Positions 36,591 to 48,146 of a stretch of 64,000 nucleotides of DNA are shown piece by piece. The DNA comes from Roridomyces roridus (taxonomy: Eukaryota; Basidiomycota; Agaricomycetes; Agaricales; Mycenaceae). The stretch covers positions 434,001 through 498,000 of the forward strand of contig JARKIF010000034.1 in the NCBI GenBank assembly GCA_029378245.1, in the 5' to 3' direction. The notes below the pieces were generated by a model. That model ran no database searches and was not told where the DNA came from. It saw only the letters and a program-made list of their open reading frames with translations. The stretch's first letter is position 1; each line of letters starts with the position of its first letter. The translations under genes were made by a program, and so were the position numbers.

Positions 36591-37489
36591 ATGTCAACGG
36601 TGGAAGACATTCGTATCCGGCACCCCGAGATGTACATCGAGGACCGCGGGATCGACCGCCACAAGTGTCGGCGGGTGGTGCCCATGGAGGTCTTGAACCT
36701 CAGCATGTCGCGCACTGGGACAGCTTGTGAGTATACCGTCGGTCATTGTTATCCCGCACTCGTGCCTGATGCCCTACAGCGATGAAGGCGGCGCTGCTGA
36801 TCCTGGGATACAACGACTGCTATCATTTCTTCAACATCTACGAAAACATCCAAGACTGCGATATGTGGGTCGAGGCGTACCAAGCCAAGTTCCAGGGCAA
36901 AGGCAAATTCGGGCGTGCCGAATTCGACAAAATCCTTGGTCACTGCCGGGCCGTATGCGACGCGCCCTGCAACTCGTTTGGGCCCGAGCTCATCGAAGCG
37001 TACCCAGAAGCCAAAGTCCTATTGGTCGAACGCGACATCGAATCATGGTACAAGTCGTGGAACGTCGTCTTGGATGGCATATTTGACAAGACGTTCCACG
37101 TCGCAGAGTGGTTTGATCCGGCGTGGATGGGCAGGTTGGCTGCTCTCGTCCGGATCTGGATGAATGAGGATCTGGAGTCTCCGACGATGCCGGAGGCGCA
37201 GAAGGTTTCGAGGGACAAGTACCGCGCGCACTACGCCGAGATCAGGAGGGTCACCCCGAAGGAGAGACTGCTGGAGTACGAGTTGGGGAGTGGTTGGGAG
37301 CCGTTGTGCAAGTTCCTTGGCAAACCAGTGCCAGACGTGCCTTTCCCTCGCATCAACGAGGCGTCGGCGTACAGAGAGAAGATGGCCGTGCTGGGACGCA
37401 AAGTCATCATTCGCTCGCTTCGCAATCTCGCAGGCGTGCTTGTTGTCGGAGGGGCTATCGCTTTCGGAGTGTCTCGTTATCTTTTGTAA
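36591..37489 (+). CDS. Sulfotransferase-like P-loop protein (Sulfotransfer_4 type)
   Basis: This is a fungal P-loop protein of the group often called Sulfotransfer_4 or, wrongly, NAD-dependent epimerase. Exon 1 (36591-36726) carries MSTVEDIRIRHPEMYIED and the PAPS-loop-like MEVLNLSMSRTGTA. The intron 36727-36779 splits the loop, and exon 2 opens SMKAALLILGYNDCYHFF. Further family blocks are NIQDCDMWVEAYQAKFQGKG, ELIEAYPEAKVLLVERDIES followed by WYKS, RLLEYELGSGWEPLCKFLGK and VPFPRINEASAYREKM. The C-terminus is a hydrophobic anchor (LAGVLVVGGAIAFGVSRYLL). The substrate is unknown. A 5'-truncated paralogue sits at 48708-49388. Confidence 0.9.
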
Positions 37490-38377
37490 AAGTTTTAATT
37501 CTCTGAAGTAATACTTGAAAGAGTCGGGTCACCTAACAAGCATCCCACCTTCAACAGCGGCCCAGACCGTCGTCCGTGTTTGTGGAAGAGTATAGGATAC
37601 TATAGTGGATATCAGCCATGGCTGCGGTGCGAAACAGACAGACATGCCGCGATGGATTTGGGTCAAAGGTAATCGCAGGCCGTCACATAGCAAGTAAGCA
37701 CCAAGGCTGAGCTCCTCGAGTGGACTAGATAAAAACGTCAGTGTAATGCCCGGAATATTCAGAGACAGAAAAAAGGAAAGAAAGCTCAGGCTGCTAAGCA
37801 GACTTGAAGAAGATCTCATCTCTCCAACCGAATTCGTTGAAAAGGGCCCTGCCAATCTGTTCATGCCAACCCCGAGGTGAACCAGCCTTGTGCGCACCAC
37901 AACCACACGTCGCGCGCGTCAAGCTAGAGCACGGACGCTGATAGCAGGCACAGATGAATGTACCGTCAGAGTATGAACCACATCTAGAGACCACCCAGCG
38001 CAGAGTTGTCCTTTTCTGCGCGGGCTCGGCTAGTATGACGAGGAAAGGAAATTTCCGCTGTAAGACTCTGCCTTTGCTGCCAGACCGTGAAACTCGGGGT
38101 CGTGGCAGCCCAACATGTAAAGAGTCTCGAGTGTCGGTCCAGCCTTACGATGTACCACGGGAGAACTCGTGTGGCACATAGAAAATTGGACACTTTGGGG
38201 TTCAGGTTCGGAGGAAGGCAGACGGAAAGGCGGATCCAGCTCATAGATTCGACGGAGTCGACCCTTTTACTAGGACATCTTTGCAAGGAAAAGAAATAGA
38301 GCAAGGACGCACCGAGTGGGAGTTGAGAGCAAGGGGCGTTGAACACGCGTAAACAACTGTTTCATCAAACGCGCACA
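37490..38377. other. Intergenic stretch, no recognised gene
   Basis: Minus-strand open frames at 37529-37906 and 37984-38346 are long for chance, but neither shows a family motif or joins to the other by clear splice sites. A spliced minus-strand gene of unknown type cannot be excluded. Confidence 0.35.
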
Positions 38378-39350
38378 ATGAGCAGCCCAGGATACTTTAG
38401 CCCGGCTCAAAGCCCCGTTCCTGCAGCATACAGCCCTAATTTCACTACTCCCGCTCCTCGAGGGCGGCCAAGAGGAGGAGGCAATTCGGGCAAGCGCGGT
38501 GGAAGCGCACACAGCTCTCCTGCTCCATCCACTCCTCAGTTTCTTCCCCCGACGACCCCGCTTCCAGATAGCTCTGCCAGTATACTCGGTCAGGGTGGTA
38601 TTTCAGCGCATAACCGGCCCACGCCCACAGCTCCCTACTCGTATGCCACCATGAGTACACCGTATACGACCAGCGCCTACGCGAACTACATGCCTTCGAC
38701 GCCCTACATCCAGCCGACGACCCCGTCTCCATACACGCCTGGTCTAGTAGGGCCTAGTGGCGCGCCAATCGTCCCTGCTGGCTCGATACCGTCTGCCCCA
38801 CGCCCACCAGGCGCCGCCGCAGACGAAGACGACGAGGGCGATGACGAGCTGTTTCCTGCCATGGCCGAGGAAGATTATTCGGCCCAATACAACTTCAATA
38901 CGCAGTCCAAGGACAACCTCAAAGTCTTGCTCGATAATTTCACACCAGAGCAAAACGACCGCTATGATACGTATAGACGATACGCGTTACCGAAACAGGC
39001 GGTCAGGAAGGTGCGCTCTTCCCTTTCGCTGGGTGCTTCGAGTGGCTGAATTTTCTGTGCAGGTGATACAGCAGACAGGCATGCAAGTATCATTACCGTT
39101 GGCTCAGATTGTTGCTGGGTTTGGCAAAGTGTTTGTGGGAGAGATTGTAGAGAAAGGTGAGCGCCTTCCTGCTGATTTTCCAGCACTTTCGTTGATGATG
39201 ACCGCAGCTCGAGCGGTTCAGGCTCGCCGTGGGGAAACAGGGCCATTGTCACCCGACCATTTGCGCGAGGCATACCATATTTATCAAAACGAGACGGGGC
39301 GCGTTGGTGCTGCGCGACCGGTGAGAGCGAAGAAGCTTTTTGTCAAGTGA
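38378..39350 (+). CDS. TAF11: TFIID subunit TAF11
   Basis: TAF11 is the histone-fold subunit that pairs with TAF13 in TFIID. The N-terminus is long, disordered and rich in Pro, Ser, Thr and Tyr (FSPAQSPVPAAYSP, YIQPTTPSPYTPG), with an acidic patch DEDDEGDDELFP. The conserved C-terminal fold begins LKVLLDNFTPEQNDRYDTYR and RYALPKQAVRK. It continues over an intron (about 39009-39060) to VIQQTGMQVSLPLAQIVAGF and GKVFVGEIVEK, over another (about 39157-39207) to ARAVQARRGETGPLSPDHLR, and then EAYHIYQNETGRVG. TGA is at 39348-39350. It is about 290 residues, with the fold complete. It shares the window with TAF4 and a TAF2 remnant. Confidence 0.93.
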
Positions 39351-39464
39351 GAAGTATGTACTTCTATACTTATCATGGACTGACCGCCCTGTATTGCTAC
39401 TCGAATGCATCTGATTTGGCTGCCGTTTAGGGGTTCCGTCAAGACAACTTTGACCACCACCACC

Positions 39465-40577
39465 ATGTCCCTTGCGCAGGAGCTCATAGACAGCATCCTC
39501 GACGAAGTGAATGATTTCGCTTCGCTGAAAACCTGTTCACTTGTTGCGTCGAGCTTCCGTTGTCGCAGTCAGCGTATCCTTTACCGCCGTGTCAGGCTGC
39601 TAGACAATTACGGGCCCATACGCGCTCTTCTCCACGACTCCCCGCGCATTGCATCGTACATCGAGCAACTTGATATACACCTTCCATCCCGAGGAGAATT
39701 ATACTGGACAAAGGAGCACCTCCGAATGATTTTGGAGACTTACAAACTGGCCAATGTACGGCGCTGCCTACTCCGCGACTCCGGCTGGGCATCATCGCAC
39801 CTCATCCTAACCGAAATGTCGGCGGCGCTCATCGAATTTCTCTCCCGCCAGTCACTCTCCGAGTTGATCCTCACTTCCCTGTATGACATCCCCGTGCACT
39901 TGTTCCTCCGATTCTTCGCATTTGCACCGAAAGTGCAACTTTGCGATATACGGATTGGCTCTACCGAAGTTATGCCTATTGCCTCGCATTCGGGCCCTCA
40001 ACTCCTTGTCGTGGCATCAAAATGCGATTCCGTTTGCGATTTGTTCCTCCGCCCTCGGTTCCTCCCTTACCTCGCCAGCCTACGATCGCTGGCAATCACT
40101 CCGGATCCCAATTCCGATGAGCTCCAGTTGATATCCAACGTGTGCAGCACTCTGCACCACCTTCATCTTTTCAGGCCCATGGGAATCCCAACTCTCCCCT
40201 TCTCCTTCCGTCAACTACGCTCCGTTCAATTCGACTTTGAGTTGCACGTCCTCACGTGGGAATGGGAATGCATCTCCCACTTTGTCGCACCCACCTCGTG
40301 TCCTCGACTGCAAAAAATCATATTTCACGCCACGTTTTGGGCGCAGCTCAGCGTTGACCGCGAGCTACTGGACCTTCTCGATGCGGCGCTCGCCACGCAC
40401 CCTGGCCGCCCATGCATGACGTGGATTATGCACCCCGTTGAATTCGGGACGTCTGTCGTTGGACGACTCGGATCGTTCTCTGACTGGGTCTCGGCCGTAC
40501 ATGGCTGGATGCCCAAGACGCTTGCGGATGACCGGCTCGTTGTTGAAGTAGATGGCGATGTCACTCGTGTGGCTTGA
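39465..40577 (+). CDS. F-box-like protein of Agaricomycete type
   Basis: This single-exon gene encodes 370 residues. The N-terminus MSLAQELIDSILDEVNDFAS followed by LKTCSLVASSFRCRSQRILY is an F-box-like helix set (P-replaced, ELIDSILDEV..L..CSLVASSF). The rest is the typical leucine-rich alpha/beta filler of expanded Agaricomycete F-box-like families (SYIEQLDIHLPSRGELYWT, YLASLRSLAIT, LHHLHLF, LRSVQFDFEL). It may serve as an SCF substrate adaptor, but many such paralogues have no known role. The start was chosen at 39465, where the family motif begins, not at the in-frame ATG at 39405. Confidence 0.85.
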   Translation: MSLAQELIDSILDEVNDFASLKTCSLVASSFRCRSQRILYRRVRLLDNYGPIRALLHDSPRIASYIEQLDIHLPSRGELYWTKEHLRMILETYKLANVRRCLLRDSGWASSHLILTEMSAALIEFLSRQSLSELILTSLYDIPVHLFLRFFAFAPKVQLCDIRIGSTEVMPIASHSGPQLLVVASKCDSVCDLFLRPRFLPYLASLRSLAITPDPNSDELQLISNVCSTLHHLHLFRPMGIPTLPFSFRQLRSVQFDFELHVLTWEWECISHFVAPTSCPRLQKIIFHATFWAQLSVDRELLDLLDAALATHPGRPCMTWIMHPVEFGTSVVGRLGSFSDWVSAVHGWMPKTLADDRLVVEVDGDVTRVA

Positions 40578-40944
40578 ATCTCTTTCGCATCTTATATAGC
40601 GAGACGTTGGTGCAGATGTTAAGAAAGGTGCGTTCCTTGCATTGTGCGACGTGCTCATAGTAACGATTCAATCAAGTCCAGTAGTGTCAAGCATCGAATC
40701 CAATTTATTTCACAAAACATGAAGTACTACTATGCGTCGAAAAGAAAGAAGAACAAACCCTGCGATATTAACGTGCTATTGGTCGACCCGAAGGTCTTAA
40801 GCCTGGGGGCCCACGACAAGGGTGCACGAGGGTTGCGAACCCACCCCCAGGAAGTCCTCAACAGCCCCCCGGTCTGCGTCAACTACATGGTCGTCAGTCA
40901 ATGCGTTCTGGAAGAAGATGGTGAAAGACATACCGGAAGGCCAG

Positions 40945-41240
40945 CCACGACCCGCTAGGTTCGAGGGAGGGGCATGGGTAGGGTGTCCGGGTTTGTCACC
41001 GCGCTCAAATCGCGCCACCACCTGCACCTCTGGCGTGAGCTACGATGGACCTCCCGGTGGTCACCGTCTGTGCTCTGTTGCAGCGTCAGTCAGATCAGTC
41101 GTTGGATAGCGAGCAAAGGACGCACCGTATGGCCTGCCGTGGCCCGCCAGTTCGAGGGAAGGGGCATGGGTAGGGTGTCCGGGCTTGTCACCGCGCTCAA
41201 ATCGCGCCACCACCTTCACCTCGGGCAGTTTGTGCGACGA
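40945..41240. repeat. Direct repeat of about 90 bp, offset 192 bp
   Basis: A unit spanning about 40946-41035 (core GCATGGGTAGGGTGTCCGGG followed by TTTGTCACCGCGCTCAAATCG) recurs at about 41140-41228 with few mismatches, offset 192 bp. It lies in the 1.2-kb gene-free gap between the F-box-like gene and the membrane protein. I found no third copy. Confidence 0.8.
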
Positions 41241-41823
41241 AGGCCTCCCGGTAGCCGACGCTATACGCCATTGTTTAAGGGGGGAAAGCAACACAACACG
41301 AAGGCAAAACGAAAGCAAGGTCTTGAGGTCTGTGGAGAACGCTGTTGACGACGGCCAGCCTGCAAAATATCAGCTCGACGGTGCAGGAGCAGGCGGACGT
41401 ACCTCGCCACTGTCCTCGTCGGCGTTGAAGATGCTTGAGAGAGGACGGTGGTGGGAGAGACGAGGCATGAGAGCCTGGGGAATTAGAGGTCGGGCATCGT
41501 TTGTTATATACATTCTTTCCATTCTACGCTATCTTGAGATGGCGGATGTAATTTTCTATCCGCACCGATCGAAAACGTTAACTTTGGAATAAATCCGCTG
41601 TAGAGGACGTTTGGCCCATAGCGAGGACGCGGAAAAAACGCAGAAAGACGCAGAACTACGTGTTGAGTGATACATCAACGCGACTTGGTCCCAGCTTGGC
41701 AGGAAGATGCGCTAATGCGACTTTGATGCTCTCCATACTTGTTCCAATCGCAACGTCTCAAGATAGCGCCAACATATAAAAGCCAGCCCAGCCAAACGAC
41801 TCCCCTCATCTTTACCCAGAACC

Positions 41824-43297
41824 ATGACCACCACCAACCTCCTCCTCGTCTTTATCGCCTTCCTGGCTGGGCAGCTGTTCAACGCTGTCTGCTCCGGCCT
41901 TGCCCACCCCCAGGCCGTCAACAGCGCCCTTGCTGCACCTGGCGGGTGGTCTCTCTCGTCCGTTATTGTTCTCGTCGTCGTTGTTCTTTTGGTCCACGAC
42001 CTGGCCATCGCCGGCATCGTCTGGTGGCTCTTCAGCACCCGTCGTAACAAGAAGTCTTCAAGTCCATCGACTACTCTCCTCCCCTACCGTCTACCTCTCC
42101 TCCTCCTTCCGCCAAAGCCGCTCTTGCTTCTCCCGCCGCCAGCTGGTCCAAACCCGCGTCTGGTCATTCGCCTCTCAATTCCACGGTGGATGATATCGCT
42201 GCGGGTTTACTTTGGTATGTTAACTTTCATTGCGTTGCTCAGTACTGATGCCTTGCATGCAGCTCCTCGCCCTCAACGTGCTCTCATGGCGCATCAAGGC
42301 AATCGGCTCATCGTTGGGATCGTATGGCAGGCTCTCGCTGCTATCAAGGCGCACAAGCTCGAGAAGATGCAGGTTGTCAAGCATGAATACCCCTGGCGTT
42401 CCATTCCTCGGCCCCTTGGTTTCAGAGGTATCCATCTTGGACCAGGTATGCTTGTGGCCTGTTAGCTTATGTTCATACTAACGCTCGTCCTCGCAGTGTT
42501 TCGTCTGTCGCCTTCTCTGTTGGCGCCTCAAGACATCTCCAGAATTCTTGATCTCGTCGGTACTACTCTCCTAGGTCTCAGGACTTCAACGATCCTCAAG
42601 ACCGTCGCTTGGACTCTTCAAGACGACTCTGTAACACTCGTCAACGAGAGCCCGTCTGCAAGTTTCGTGGAGGAGAAGGTGTCTATGCTCAAGTCTCCAC
42701 CGGCGACCCGCTCGTCTCGCCTCGCGCTCGTCGGCCATCTGGCGGCAGCTGCCATGTCCCGCAAGGCGGCTAATCCAGTCGTCCATCAATCTTCGCCACC
42801 CCCAAACCCTGCGCCGCCTCCGTATGTTCAAGAGGAGAAGACCTACCGCCTTGCTCCACCGACTCGCCCGTCGCTCGTCTCTCTATTGGAGCAGATCCCC
42901 TTCGACCTGCTGCATGAGAGGTTTAGTCGGCCAACGCAGCGCGAGCAACCCGAGGAGATGCACGCGTTCATCGAGGAAGTCGAGGATGAGCACGATGACG
43001 AGGGGTCGCTGTCGGGCGACAGTGACGACGCAGAGCTCTTCTCATATGAAGCCTTTGCAGATGATATTCAGAACGGTGCTTTATTCGATTTGCCTAGCGG
43101 CCCCAGCCTGCCTACGTTTGGTATGTCTTTCTACACGTCATTGGTTGCCCGTCTCTGACAATTGCTCAACAGCCATAAGCCGACCCCCGTCGCTGTCGAA
43201 CATCGCGGCTCGATTCACCACTAGTCGTTCTCGACCCAGCACATCGCGGATGGCGATGCTCGCTCGTCTTCGCCACCTGGCGTCGACTTGCGCCTAA
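41824..43297 (+). CDS. Unrecognised membrane protein with disordered C-terminus
   Basis: The ATG at 41824 lies 43 bp after a TATAAAA (41775-41781). The N-terminus has two hydrophobic segments (LLLVFIAFLAGQLFNAVC and SVIVLVVVVLLVHDLAIAGI), then a Pro/Ser-rich stretch. The coding frame seems to change near 42058 (RRNKKS to a frame reading SIDYSPPLPSTSPPPS), so an exon edge there is unresolved. Later exons give RLIVGIVWQALAAIKAHKLE, VFRLSPSLLAPQDISRILDL, LVSLLEQIPFDLLHERF and an acidic run (EVEDEHDDEGSLSGDSDD). The final exon, after an intron at about 43122-43172, is basic (SRPPSLSNIAARFTTSRSRP) and ends at 43297. No family is recognised. At least five exons are present. Confidence 0.55.
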
Positions 43298-44196
43298 AGT
43301 ATACTACAATCTGCCCCGGCCAATCCATCCCTTCGTCCACTCACCACTACCGCCTCCCTCAACCCTCACCGCCCCCGACCGTCTAACCACCAAGCCAGCA
43401 GCGGAGATGGAGTGACTTGATATGCCGCCGGAAAAGGGACGCCTCGACCTCCGACATACCTCGACACCGCCTCTCGCCGTCACCAACCGCAAGATTTACG
43501 ACGTGGACGCACCTAGTACTTCAAGCGGACGGTTGACGGGCTGCTTTTGGTTTGGTGGGTGTTGATGGAGAGCGGTCTACGGGTTGAAGGAGATCTGGGC
43601 ATGGGGTGAGCAGGGTGCCAAATGGGCGCGAGGATTTGAAGATTGACACTATATCTTGCTTGGCTCCGACTCTATTCTATTCCTCTTGTAACACTTTACC
43701 CAGCATTGTACAGTATCATTTCCTTGGGTTGTAATACTATCTCTTCTACCCTCGAACGGATGGCCCGATGAGATCACTGTCTTTTGTTTTTTTCGGCTTC
43801 CTTCCACTTGGATTTTGCTACTAGTATACTCGCGTCCGCCGAATCTTCTCAGCGCTCATGGGTCGAAATACAATGGGGCTCCCTGTTCATTGCAATTAGA
43901 TTCCACCTCTAACTCGTCTATTTTGGTGTACATGCTTAACTGGTCGTTGGAACTGATTATTGGTGAGAATCGACGCTCCTCTGGTGACCCTTCTTTGACG
44001 TCAAAGCCCAGGTGTCTGTATCTCACACTGGTTCTTCCAAGCAGCAGCCACCAGCCACCAGATCGTTCATACAAGTTACACCATTGTTTTATTAGCACCA
44101 CATACAGTCATATACATCCGAGGGAATAAATTACTGTGTACTGTAATTTTGCCATCCAGACGCCCAATATCTCCCAAGCATGTCCATATCATCTAA
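43298..44196. other. Intergenic stretch, no supported gene
   Basis: A short plus-strand open frame from about 43421 (MPPEKGRLDLRHTSTPPLAV) has coding-like composition and could be a further exon of the upstream membrane protein if it is alternatively spliced. Otherwise nothing is recognised. The right part is the 3' side of the homeobox gene. Confidence 0.35.
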
Positions 44197-45564
44197 TTAA
44201 AACACGCCCGCATGTCGATGAAAGCCGAGTAGCAACAGGGCATCCTCGTACGGCACAGAGGTCAAATGTCCCTGTCCCTTGGTATTGTCCCTGTCACGAT
44301 GGTCGACGACGAGTTCATTCGGAGACAAGGGTGGTGAAGATGAAGGAGTGACCGCTTCCGATTCGTCGTCGTCGTCACTCGAGTGAAACACTCTCCCTCG
44401 TCCCCTGGGATCGCGCTCGCACTCTTCCGGCGCAGCGGGCGTCTCTGACCGCGATCGTGAAGGGGACGACAAGTACACGGTCCCCACACCATCATGATGC
44501 TCGTCATCACTGAAACTTCCAGCAGTCATGGTCCCCCCATGGCCACGTGCACGCTTTCGCGCACTCTGTCGTAGATTTCTAAACCAGTTCGTCACTTTCC
44601 CCAAATCCATACCAATCTCTCGAGCAAGCGCCGAGCGCTGCTCGATCGAAGGCGTTGGCGTCTGGTTCAGCAGCCCGCGGAGGCTGTTGAGCTGGAAGGG
44701 GTCAGGGCGGCCCCGACGCTGGCGGGATGAGAGGGACAGGGCTGCCGAGCTCATTGAGCTATATTGAGAAGTAGAAGCGGCAGGGACGTCGTTGCGAGGA
44801 GATGGGGATCTTCGGGAGGGGTAGATGTATGCATCTGGTCGTCTCACCCCGGTCAGGGAAGGGTGGGAAGATCCCGGAGGAAGTGGAAGCGAAGATATGG
44901 GGGGAAGTGTTATCCGTTCATTTGGGTAATCAGTGCGTCTATCGAAGGTGCGTTCGGCCTGAAACCAATCTGTGATAATTTGATGATGCCTGGGAAAGTC
45001 GTTGAGAATGTGAAACGAGAGGGCCGGATTGAGACTCACGTTGCTAACTGCTCTGCCAAGGCCTTGGTCTCTGCAATGGACGGGTATGGGTTGGTGCGGT
45101 AGATCCTTTGCAGTTCCTTGACATGAATGGGCGACAACCGCCAACGAGACCGATCGTCGAAAGGGGAATGATTTCGAGACCGTGGGTCCTGATCTAGGAG
45201 CGGCGGTGCTTGTGGTCGAAAATATCCGTCGGGTCGATAGTGGTAGTCGTCGTCTATGGGCGGGAGATGTATCCGCGCAGGTGGGTCATAGGGGGTGCCT
45301 CGAGGCTGCTTCTTTGACGATGCCCGCTTATTCTGGAAGTAAGCATTGACGGACTTGGTCTCCCTGAAGGAAAGGTCATTGGGGGGGACCAGGGGAGTTG
45401 GGGATAACGCACAACCCCAGGGTGTGAGCAAGCTCCGTACGCTGATTGAGGCTGGGATGACCACCCGTGTCGGCAAAGAGGTTGTTGAGAGCAGCCAGTT
45501 GAACGGCCGAGTGTCGATGGCGTGGTTTCTTGAGGTGGTCGAGGGGGGCTTTGAGGGGAGGCAT
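44197..45564 (-). CDS. Transcription factor with three homeodomains
   Basis: Three homeodomains can be read in one spliced frame. HD1 (about residues 12-70) is KKPRHRHSAVQLAALNNLFA followed by PSLNQRTELAHTLGETKSVN and AYFQNKRASSKKQ; helix 3 has Tyr (VNAYFQNKR) where Trp48 is usual. HD2 is RWRLSPIHVKELQRIYRTNP then SIAETKALAEQLATHHQIIT and DWFQAERTFDRR, split by a 49-nt intron inside helix 3. HD3 is RRGRPDPFQLNSLRGLLNQT then SIEQRSALAREIGMDLGKVT and NWFRNLRQSARKRARG. Acidic and Ser-rich sequence with PEST-like character follows HD3 (HSSDDDDESEAVTPSSSP). Introns are near 45410-45365 and 45020-44965. It is nuclear and DNA-binding. It is not the usual HD1/HD2 mating-type pair, since there is no divergent partner gene. 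Confidence 0.85.
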
Positions 45565-46678
45565 CTGGGGTAAGATGGGAGTAGAGGAAGAGGAAGCGGG
45601 ACATATGACAAACAGAGGTAGTGTTCACAAGGATGGCAGCCGTATATTGCTCCGTTGCGAATTTAGATCAGTTAGATGACACCAGCTTGAAATTTGGTTA
45701 TGGCATAATAGCAGAACGCCCAAAAGAAGAGTTGCCGTGGATGGAATCGCACCGTCCCGCTCTAACACCGTGAGGGGAGGAAACCTGGGGGACTTGCACC
45801 TTGCAGAGGGCGCTGGGAATGCCGTCTATTTAGCTCGAGGCACATGAAGCCCAGATTGCAAAATGAAAATCCGGGGACAAAGTTATCCCCTTGAGAGTGG
45901 TGCCGCGGAAAGCCGTACCGCATGTAGGAGCAGCAAGCAGCCCTTAGTCTTCTACGAATGTGATGCATTCTCAGACCATTTGGGAAAGATTGCATGCAAT
46001 TAGTCCGGCCACGCGGAAGCAGCGTGCAAAAGCTTTGGCACTCTTGGGTCCGCTCGGTGGGCTGCGATGAAGAAAACCAGCGAAAAGCGAGATGCAGGTC
46101 GGAGTCAAGCAAGACAAACGAGGCCCAAATAATCAAGTGCGTGATCGCGCCTACGCTGCTTGTTCTCCGCCCTCCCAACACCTTTCTCTTGGAGTCTCTC
46201 GGTTACGCACGCTCTTGTTTTACCATCTGACTGGACAAATTATCTGAGCTCGGTTGACGAGAAACCCGGGAGACCAAGATAGCACGCTCGGGGACGAAAG
46301 ATGTTGGCGGAATCAGTCAGCCTTGCCAAGCTCCCATCGCTATAGACTAGTCGGAAAACAGTGGATTGCCGCGCAACAAGGTTAGAGCTTTCGGGAAGTG
46401 AAAGGAACCTGCTGCAAGGTGTGTCTGCTCGGAAATTGAAAAGATTCAGAGGTTAAACTGCGTTCCAGGCAAGCTCGGAGGGTTGCCGAGGCTCTACCCC
46501 TCGTAGGAGCTAGCGGCTCAGACTCTAGAAATACATAAAAATATACGACATTCCTCTCATCTCCCTCTCTCATCCGAGCGAGCGTGTCCCAATCCTGGAT
46601 CACTTATTATAACGCGCACGTTTCTTTTGACCGCGAACCACCATACTATTCTTCAAGACGACACTACATGAACAAGTT
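45565..46678. other. Intergenic stretch, nothing recognised
   Basis: No gene, RNA or clear repeat is seen here. A segment near 45735-45760 resembles an RNA polymerase III B box on the minus strand, but no cloverleaf forms around it. Confidence 0.4.
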
Positions 46679-47448
46679 TTAAACGCTCTCTCCAGGCAAA
46701 ATAGTTCCATCCTGGACCGCAGCTGCATGGCCGCGCGCAACAAAACCGTACTGGGTGAGGTAGCTAAAGATTATCAAGTCGGTCAAGTCGCACTTTTGCA
46801 GAGAGAGAGAAAACTGACGTATCGTAGTAAGGGAGCATCTCCAACGACCCCGGGGTGTTCCTCCAGTCTCTCATGAGGTCGCAGTTGACGGCAAACTGCG
46901 AGCAGACGTGCACCCCAGCGGCGCACATGCGGTCGTTCGCAGTGGCTGCAACTTGGGCGTTGAAAGTACCCGAGGCATCGGCGTTGGCGAAGACGGTGTA
47001 ACCCTCTAATAACGGTGAGCTTAGAAAAAAAAGGGAGAGAGAAGATTGACTGACCTTCAATAAGGGACAAAGCCAAGAAAGCCGTGCACACGTCGGTAAC
47101 GATTCCAGCCAGGATAACCTGCTTCTTGCCCGTAGCCTTGACCGCCGCGCGAAAGTCCGGGTTATCCCAAGCATTCACCTCTCCCTGCCTCTTGATAAAC
47201 GGCGCATCCGGATGCATCGCAATAATCTCTTTGAGGAGCGGGCCGTTGGGACCAGTCTCCGCGCTAGTGGTGAGGATGGTCGGGAGGTTGAAGACCTTGC
47301 CCGTCGCCGCGTGCGCCAGGATGTTGTTCCTAAACTCTTCCGGCCCAAAGTCGCGGACGAGCTGGAAGAGTCCGATCTGGTGGTCGACGACCAACAGCAC
47401 ACAATCGTTCTTGTCGATGCGGACAAATGGTTTGCCGGGGGTAGACAT
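46679..47448 (-). CDS. Isochorismatase-family hydrolase (YcaC-like)
   Basis: This is a cysteine hydrolase of the isochorismatase-like superfamily. The start at 47448 reads MSTPGKPFVRIDKNDCVLLV, followed by VDHQIGLFQLVRDF, which carries the first catalytic Asp. Then come FNLPTILTTSAETGPNGPLL, FIKRQGEVNAWDNPDFRAAV with the catalytic Lys, and KQVILAGIVTDVCTAFLALS with the nucleophilic Cys (DVC). After an intron (about 47053-47007) comes YTVFANADASGTFNAQVAAT, and after a second (about 46820-46762) YLTQYGFVARGHAAAVQDGT. TAA is at 46679-46681. Length is about 220 residues, as usual. The natural substrate is unknown. A minus-strand TATA box lies 65-73 bp upstream of the ATG. Confidence 0.93.
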
Positions 47449-47512
47449 TGTGAGTTGAGTTGCAGAAACGTCCGAGAGGGTTGTTCTGAGCCTTTCAGCA
47501 GTCTGGCCTCTT

Positions 47513-47521
47513 CCTTTTATA
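47513..47521 (-). promoter_or_regulatory. TATA box of the isochorismatase-family gene
   Basis: On the minus strand the sequence is TATAAAAGG, 65-73 bp before the ATG at 47448. Spacing and sequence fit a fungal core promoter. Confidence 0.55.
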
Positions 47522-48146
47522 CCAAGTCGCAGCTCCCCCAGTCTCCCGTTCTAGCAAGTGGAACTCACGAGGCCTCACGCACGGAGATCGATAGCTCGCT
47601 AATGTTAGCCGCCCTAATACATAGCCAACTTGCCAAGTTTTTCACGCTGCTTCTTGCGGTAAGCATGTTTCCTAATGGGGCATGTCTGGGCCACTGGAGT
47701 ACACATTCGGAGCCTCTCCCCGTCCATTCCTGCCCAACGTGGCTGCCACTCAGATGCAGTTGACAGCAGCACGATGCCCGTGCTCGCCGTTGAATGGAGA
47801 CCATGTCAAAAACTCCCTCTATTGCTCGTCTTGCGCGTTGATGTTTCGAGCCACGCGCTAATTCCCTGGTCACAGCGTTCAATGGATGCAGGCGACAACA
47901 GAGAGAAACAACTACACTCGTGTCGCAGGAATAACGCCCTTCTTGGTCCCCGCCACGTATCCAAATTCCGCGGTTAATACAACGACTTGAGCCATTGCCC
48001 AGCAGGATCGCTGGGGCTATTCCTTCAAGTGCTCCGACGACGACATAGAGTTCTCAACAAAAGTGGACAAACACACAGCAAACTTTTTGTCCACAACGCA
48101 GTGTGCACCGTTAATTATGTATATACAACACGGGACCAAGTAATAC
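47522..48146. other. Intergenic stretch, nothing recognised
   Basis: Apart from the promoter side of the isochorismatase-family gene, no coding or repeat signal could be supported in this stretch. Confidence 0.35.

Noticed and set aside
40797..41318. Two minus-strand frames sharing VVARFERGDKPGHPTHAP
   Set aside because: The identity comes from the 192-bp-offset DNA duplication; neither frame extends into recognisable protein.
44197..45564. Homeodomain mating-type (MAT-A) locus
   Set aside because: No divergently transcribed partner homeodomain gene lies next to it, and three homeodomains do not fit HD1 or HD2 mating proteins.
45735..45790. tRNA-like B box (GGTGCGATTCCATCC on the minus strand)
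   Set aside because: No matching acceptor stem, anticodon arm or A box could be folded around it.
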